A program made the position numbers and the translations under genes. Positions 56,191 through 58,499 of a stretch of 58,499 bases of DNA are shown here, one piece after another. Source of the DNA: Pseudalkalibacillus salsuginis (GTDB lineage: Bacteria > Bacillota > Bacilli > Bacillales > Fictibacillaceae); the NCBI RefSeq assembly GCF_021646685.1, contig NZ_JAKJHW010000013.1, positions 1-58,499 on the forward strand, in the 5' to 3' direction. A model generated the notes under the pieces. That model searched no databases, was not told the DNA's origin, and saw only the letters and a program-made list of their open reading frames with translations. The stretch's first letter is position 1. Every line of letters begins with the position of its first letter.

Positions 56191-57603
56191 TCATCCGATA
56201 ACCTGTATATCTTCAGGGTTCGTTCCCTGGAACCGCGCCCCTTTTTCAATTAAGAAAAGACATTGATCGATATGGGACTGTGAGATCCTCTCACCTTTCA
56301 TGATGAGTGGAATGCCCGGTGGATAAGGGATGAGTGTTTCTGCGCTGATATGGCCCACTGCCTCCTTTAAGGGAACCCCTTTTGTTTCAAGACCTTGTAA
56401 TTCCTTATATGTCATCGTCAATTCCGTAATCGAAGGGAATCGGTCGATTTTCACGCTTTTACGCTCGCATGGTTCATAAGGGCTTAATTGCATTTCAACA
56501 ATAGAAGCAAACTCATCAATACGATCGAGCGTTGCGAGCGGTAAGATGAAAAGTACATTGTATGGATCGGCAAGTTCTGAAAAAATTCCTGCTTTTTCCA
56601 AAACCGATTGCAACTCGTAGCCTGATAATGATGTTTTAGATTGTACGACCACTTTCAGCGGATCAACCCAGTCACAGCTGTCTGTACTATCAATGACTTC
56701 AATTTGAACAATTTTATTGAGACGTTCAATTAGTTTCTTGATTTGTCCTACTATACGATCGATATCGTGTATTTCCAAACTCTCAAGGTATGAACGGGCA
56801 TAATCCAACGAGGCCATCAACATATAAGATGGACTGCTGGACTGTAACAGCTGCAGGTTCTCTTCCAATCGCTCAACATCAACAATAGCAGAGTTGATAT
56901 GAAGAAAGGAAGCCATCGTCATTGCTGGTAAAGTTTTATGCGCCGATTGGACGACCACATCAGCCCCCATAGAAAGCGCAGAAGGCGGAAAGGGTGCTCC
57001 AATGGAATAATGTGCCCCATGTGCTTCATCAACGAGAACAGGAACGTTTTTTTTATGTACGAACGAAATGATTTCGCTTAAATTCTTCGTCATCCCGTAA
57101 TAATTAGGGTTTGTCAAAATTATGGCATCCATCGAGTCATATTTGTGAAAAGCCTTTCTCACTTGTTCTAATGTCACACCTGTCGCTACCCCAGTCAGTC
57201 TATCAATTTCTGGAGAAAGCATCACAGGACGGGCACCAGCTAACTGTATTCCATTTATGACAGACTTATGGCAATTTCTTTGAACAAGTACCCTTGCATC
57301 AGGTTTACAGGTAGTTAAGATCATCGCCAGGTTTCCGACCGTCGTTCCATTGATCAGAAAGTAGCTCTTGTCTGCCCCATAAAAGGAAGCCGTCAGATCC
57401 TGAGCTTCTTTAATCACATCGGTCGGATTATGCAGATCATCCAATCCTTTCAGTTCAGTTGCATCCAGTGCAAGTAGGTTTTCAGCCCATTTTTGATTGG
57501 ACATCAGCTTTCCGAATTTATGGCCAGGTACATGAAATGGAAATTCCTGCTCTTCATAATGTCTAAGCAATTTATTGATTAAAGGTGTGTAGGTATTTTT
57601 CAA
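56191..57603 (-). CDS. yaaO: Orn/Lys/Arg decarboxylase-family PLP enzyme (YaaO)
   Basis: A fold-type I decarboxylase of the basic amino acid family. The 470-residue protein has [10 protein letters not shown] at the start, [20 protein letters not shown], the PLP aspartate in VDEAHGAHY and the PLP lysine in [10 protein letters not shown]. Members make cadaverine, putrescine or agmatine; the substrate of YaaO-type proteins is not established and cannot be read from the sequence. It precedes tmk as in B. subtilis. Confidence 0.88.
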   Translation of the reverse strand: MKNTYTPLINKLLRHYEEQEFPFHVPGHKFGKLMSNQKWAENLLALDATELKGLDDLHNPTDVIKEAQDLTASFYGADKSYFLINGTTVGNLAMILTTCKPDARVLVQRNCHKSVINGIQLAGARPVMLSPEIDRLTGVATGVTLEQVRKAFHKYDSMDAIILTNPNYYGMTKNLSEIISFVHKKNVPVLVDEAHGAHYSIGAPFPPSALSMGADVVVQSAHKTLPAMTMASFLHINSAIVDVERLEENLQLLQSSSPSYMLMASLDYARSYLESLEIHDIDRIVGQIKKLIERLNKIVQIEVIDSTDSCDWVDPLKVVVQSKTSLSGYELQSVLEKAGIFSELADPYNVLFILPLATLDRIDEFASIVEMQLSPYEPCERKSVKIDRFPSITELTMTYKELQGLETKGVPLKEAVGHISAETLIPYPPGIPLIMKGERISQSHIDQCLFLIEKGARFQGTNPEDIQVIG

Positions 57604-57728
57604 GTTAAATCCATCCGATTCTTTGATATGATCCTCACTTCATTTTATCAGATATCCTGCTACTTTTCCTTTATGTATGAAATACCTTTATAAATGATTC
57701 CGACCTCAAGATGTGTTGAAACCAAAAT

Positions 57729-57754
57729 AAAAAAACAGGCGCACTCCCACCTGC
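57729..57754 (-). terminator. gin terminator
   Basis: Minus-strand CAGG...CCTG-type hairpin followed by seven T, directly after the gin stop. Confidence 0.65.
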
Positions 57755-57755
57755 T

Positions 57756-57950
57756 TTAACATGATACTCGATTAATTTTTCTCAGCTTTTCTATAAAAAA
57801 TTGATATTCCTCATCGTCTGTGTCTGTAACAACCATTCTTTGTTCACAGCCTGTGCATAAAAAGTGTTGAAAAATATATATTCCCTTATCGTTTTTCTCT
57901 TCACAAACCATACATATATCCATGGATCGCTGTTTTTTTGCGGTTTCCAT
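57756..57950 (-). CDS. csfB: Anti-sigma-G factor Gin (CsfB)
   Basis: Holds sigma-G inactive until engulfment ends and also inhibits sigma-E. The 64-residue protein, the B. subtilis length, has zinc-binding CMVC (residues 14-17 region) and CTGC pairs. The ATG at 57950 is eight bases after GGAGG; upstream in-frame starts lack an SD. A sigma-F-type promoter precedes it. The xpaC-yaaN genes found between csfB and yaaO in B. subtilis are absent. Confidence 0.9.
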   Translation of the reverse strand: METAKKQRSMDICMVCEEKNDKGIYIFQHFLCTGCEQRMVVTDTDDEEYQFFIEKLRKINRVSC

Positions 57951-57970
57951 TTCTCCCACCTCCATCACCC

Positions 57971-57999
57971 ATTGTTGCCACAAACAATTTAAAATATAC
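57971..57999 (-). promoter_or_regulatory. gin sigma-F promoter
   Basis: The -35 GTATA (57999-57995), a 15-bp spacer and the -10 GGCAACAAT (57979-57971) fit the sigma-F consensus GYATA-N15-GGNNANANT. csfB is sigma-F-controlled in B. subtilis. Confidence 0.75.
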
Positions 58000-58001
58000 A
58001 A

Positions 58002-58499
58002 AACCGATGCAATTTTTTGAAAAATCAGTTGCTATCGTAAATGTATGATAAAGCATCACAAATTGTGTATGTCTCCCTCAAACTAAACTCGAATAAATGG
58101 AAATTGGATTGTACACAACAATTAAAGAGAGGAATGTGTAAAAGGACACTGCCTAAATAATTTAGAAAACCATATTTGCGTGTTTGCCCGGGCCGTCCCG
58201 TTCGATTAATCACACCGGAATCGAATGGATTCGCACCGATATGTCTATAATCGCACCGATTCAGACCATATTCACGCCAAACAGTAAAAAGGACCTGCTG
58301 CTGTATCTTTTTCTGGAGTACCTCAATTTCGCTTTTTCTCGATTTAAAACGCGATCCTCTGCATCATGGCGCTCATCCCAACACCATTAATCAAAGGTTC
58401 CTTGCCTATTTTGGGTAATCACCGATAAATTTCGGAATTGCACCGTTATATTTTAGATGTGCACCGTTATATTTCAAAATCGCACCGATAAATGTTGAA
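58002..58499. other. Gene-free right end of the window
   Basis: About 500 bases with no credible gene on either strand. Apart from short GCACCGATA-type repeats (58211-58260 and 58417-58499), nothing recognisable. In B. subtilis rRNA genes and bofA lie beyond csfB; no rRNA sequence is seen here. Confidence 0.65.
58417..58499 (+). repeat. 21-22-bp GCACCGATA/GCACCGTTA tandem repeat (runs to the edge)
   Basis: Units TCACCGATAAATTTCGGAAT, GCACCGTTATATTTTAGATG, GCACCGTTATATTTCAAAAT and GCACCGATAAATGTTGAA follow each other. Two more cores (CGCACCGATATGTC, CGCACCGATTCAG) lie at 58232-58266. The array may go on beyond the window. Confidence 0.75.

Noticed and set aside
58417-58499. CRISPR repeats at the right edge
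   Set aside because: The repeated core is only about 8-9 bases and the intervening sequence is itself similar between units.

Overview
The window is a stretch of a low-GC, endospore-forming Firmicute chromosome, almost certainly a member of the Bacillaceae. Gene content and order follow the replication-origin-proximal part of the Bacillus subtilis map (csfB to lysS), read here backwards: nearly every gene is on the minus strand and abrB is the only clear plus-strand gene. Spore genes (spoIIE, spoVT, spoVG, sspF, yabG, yabP-yabQ, fin, gin) show that it sporulates. A good sigma-B-type promoter before ctc suggests a general stress sigma factor. The genus cannot be fixed from the sequence. The extra genes (a GreA-like gene, a hup gene, a long DHPS) and the dispersed repeats show it is not B. 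subtilis itself.

Layout from left to right. 1-370: leader and tandem promoters of an rRNA operon whose 16S gene lies just outside the left edge. 376-8534: one tight folate/translation operon (pabB-pabA-pabC-sul-folB-folK-yazB-dusB-GreA-like-lysS). 8729-12353: cysK with a likely CymR-type operator, a parvulin-like foldase, hslO and coaX. 12678-18466: ftsH, hprT, tilS, yabT, yabS. 18542-22079: spoIIE with a Spo0A-type promoter, a tandem-repeat spacer and tRNA-Glu/tRNA-Met. 22386-29148: yabR, divIC, yabQ, yabP, rqcP, hup, yabN (MazG), yabM, spoVT. 29348-37762: mfd, fin, pth, ctc, prs, glmU, spoVG. 38257-46475: ridA, purR, ispE, sspF, veg, yabG, ksgA, rnmV, yabE, tatD. 47069-49902: metS and divergent abrB around several Spo0A boxes. 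50139-57950: rsmI, yazA, trmN6-like, yabA, ricT, holB, yaaR, darA, tmk, yaaO, gin. 57951-58499: no gene, with a sigma-F-type promoter and short GCACCGATA repeats.

Functionally the window joins housekeeping (tRNA charging, rRNA/tRNA modification and maturation, folate, cysteine, PRPP, UDP-GlcNAc, DNA replication and repair) with timing of development. Spo0A boxes lie at abrB and probably spoIIE. Two small anti-sigma proteins (Fin against sigma-F, Gin against sigma-G) have forespore-type promoters. YabA (replication initiation), RicT (phosphorelay/RNA processing) and DarA (c-di-AMP) share one cluster.

The main non-coding novelty is a dispersed repeat family (R1, about 110-170 bp, seven recognisable copies in both orientations, in short and long forms), often accompanied by a second module (R2) and by an ATACTTTCTTATCC-like boundary motif. 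All copies sit between genes, commonly beside terminators. No transposase, CRISPR array or phage gene is present, and no complete new protein-coding system was found.
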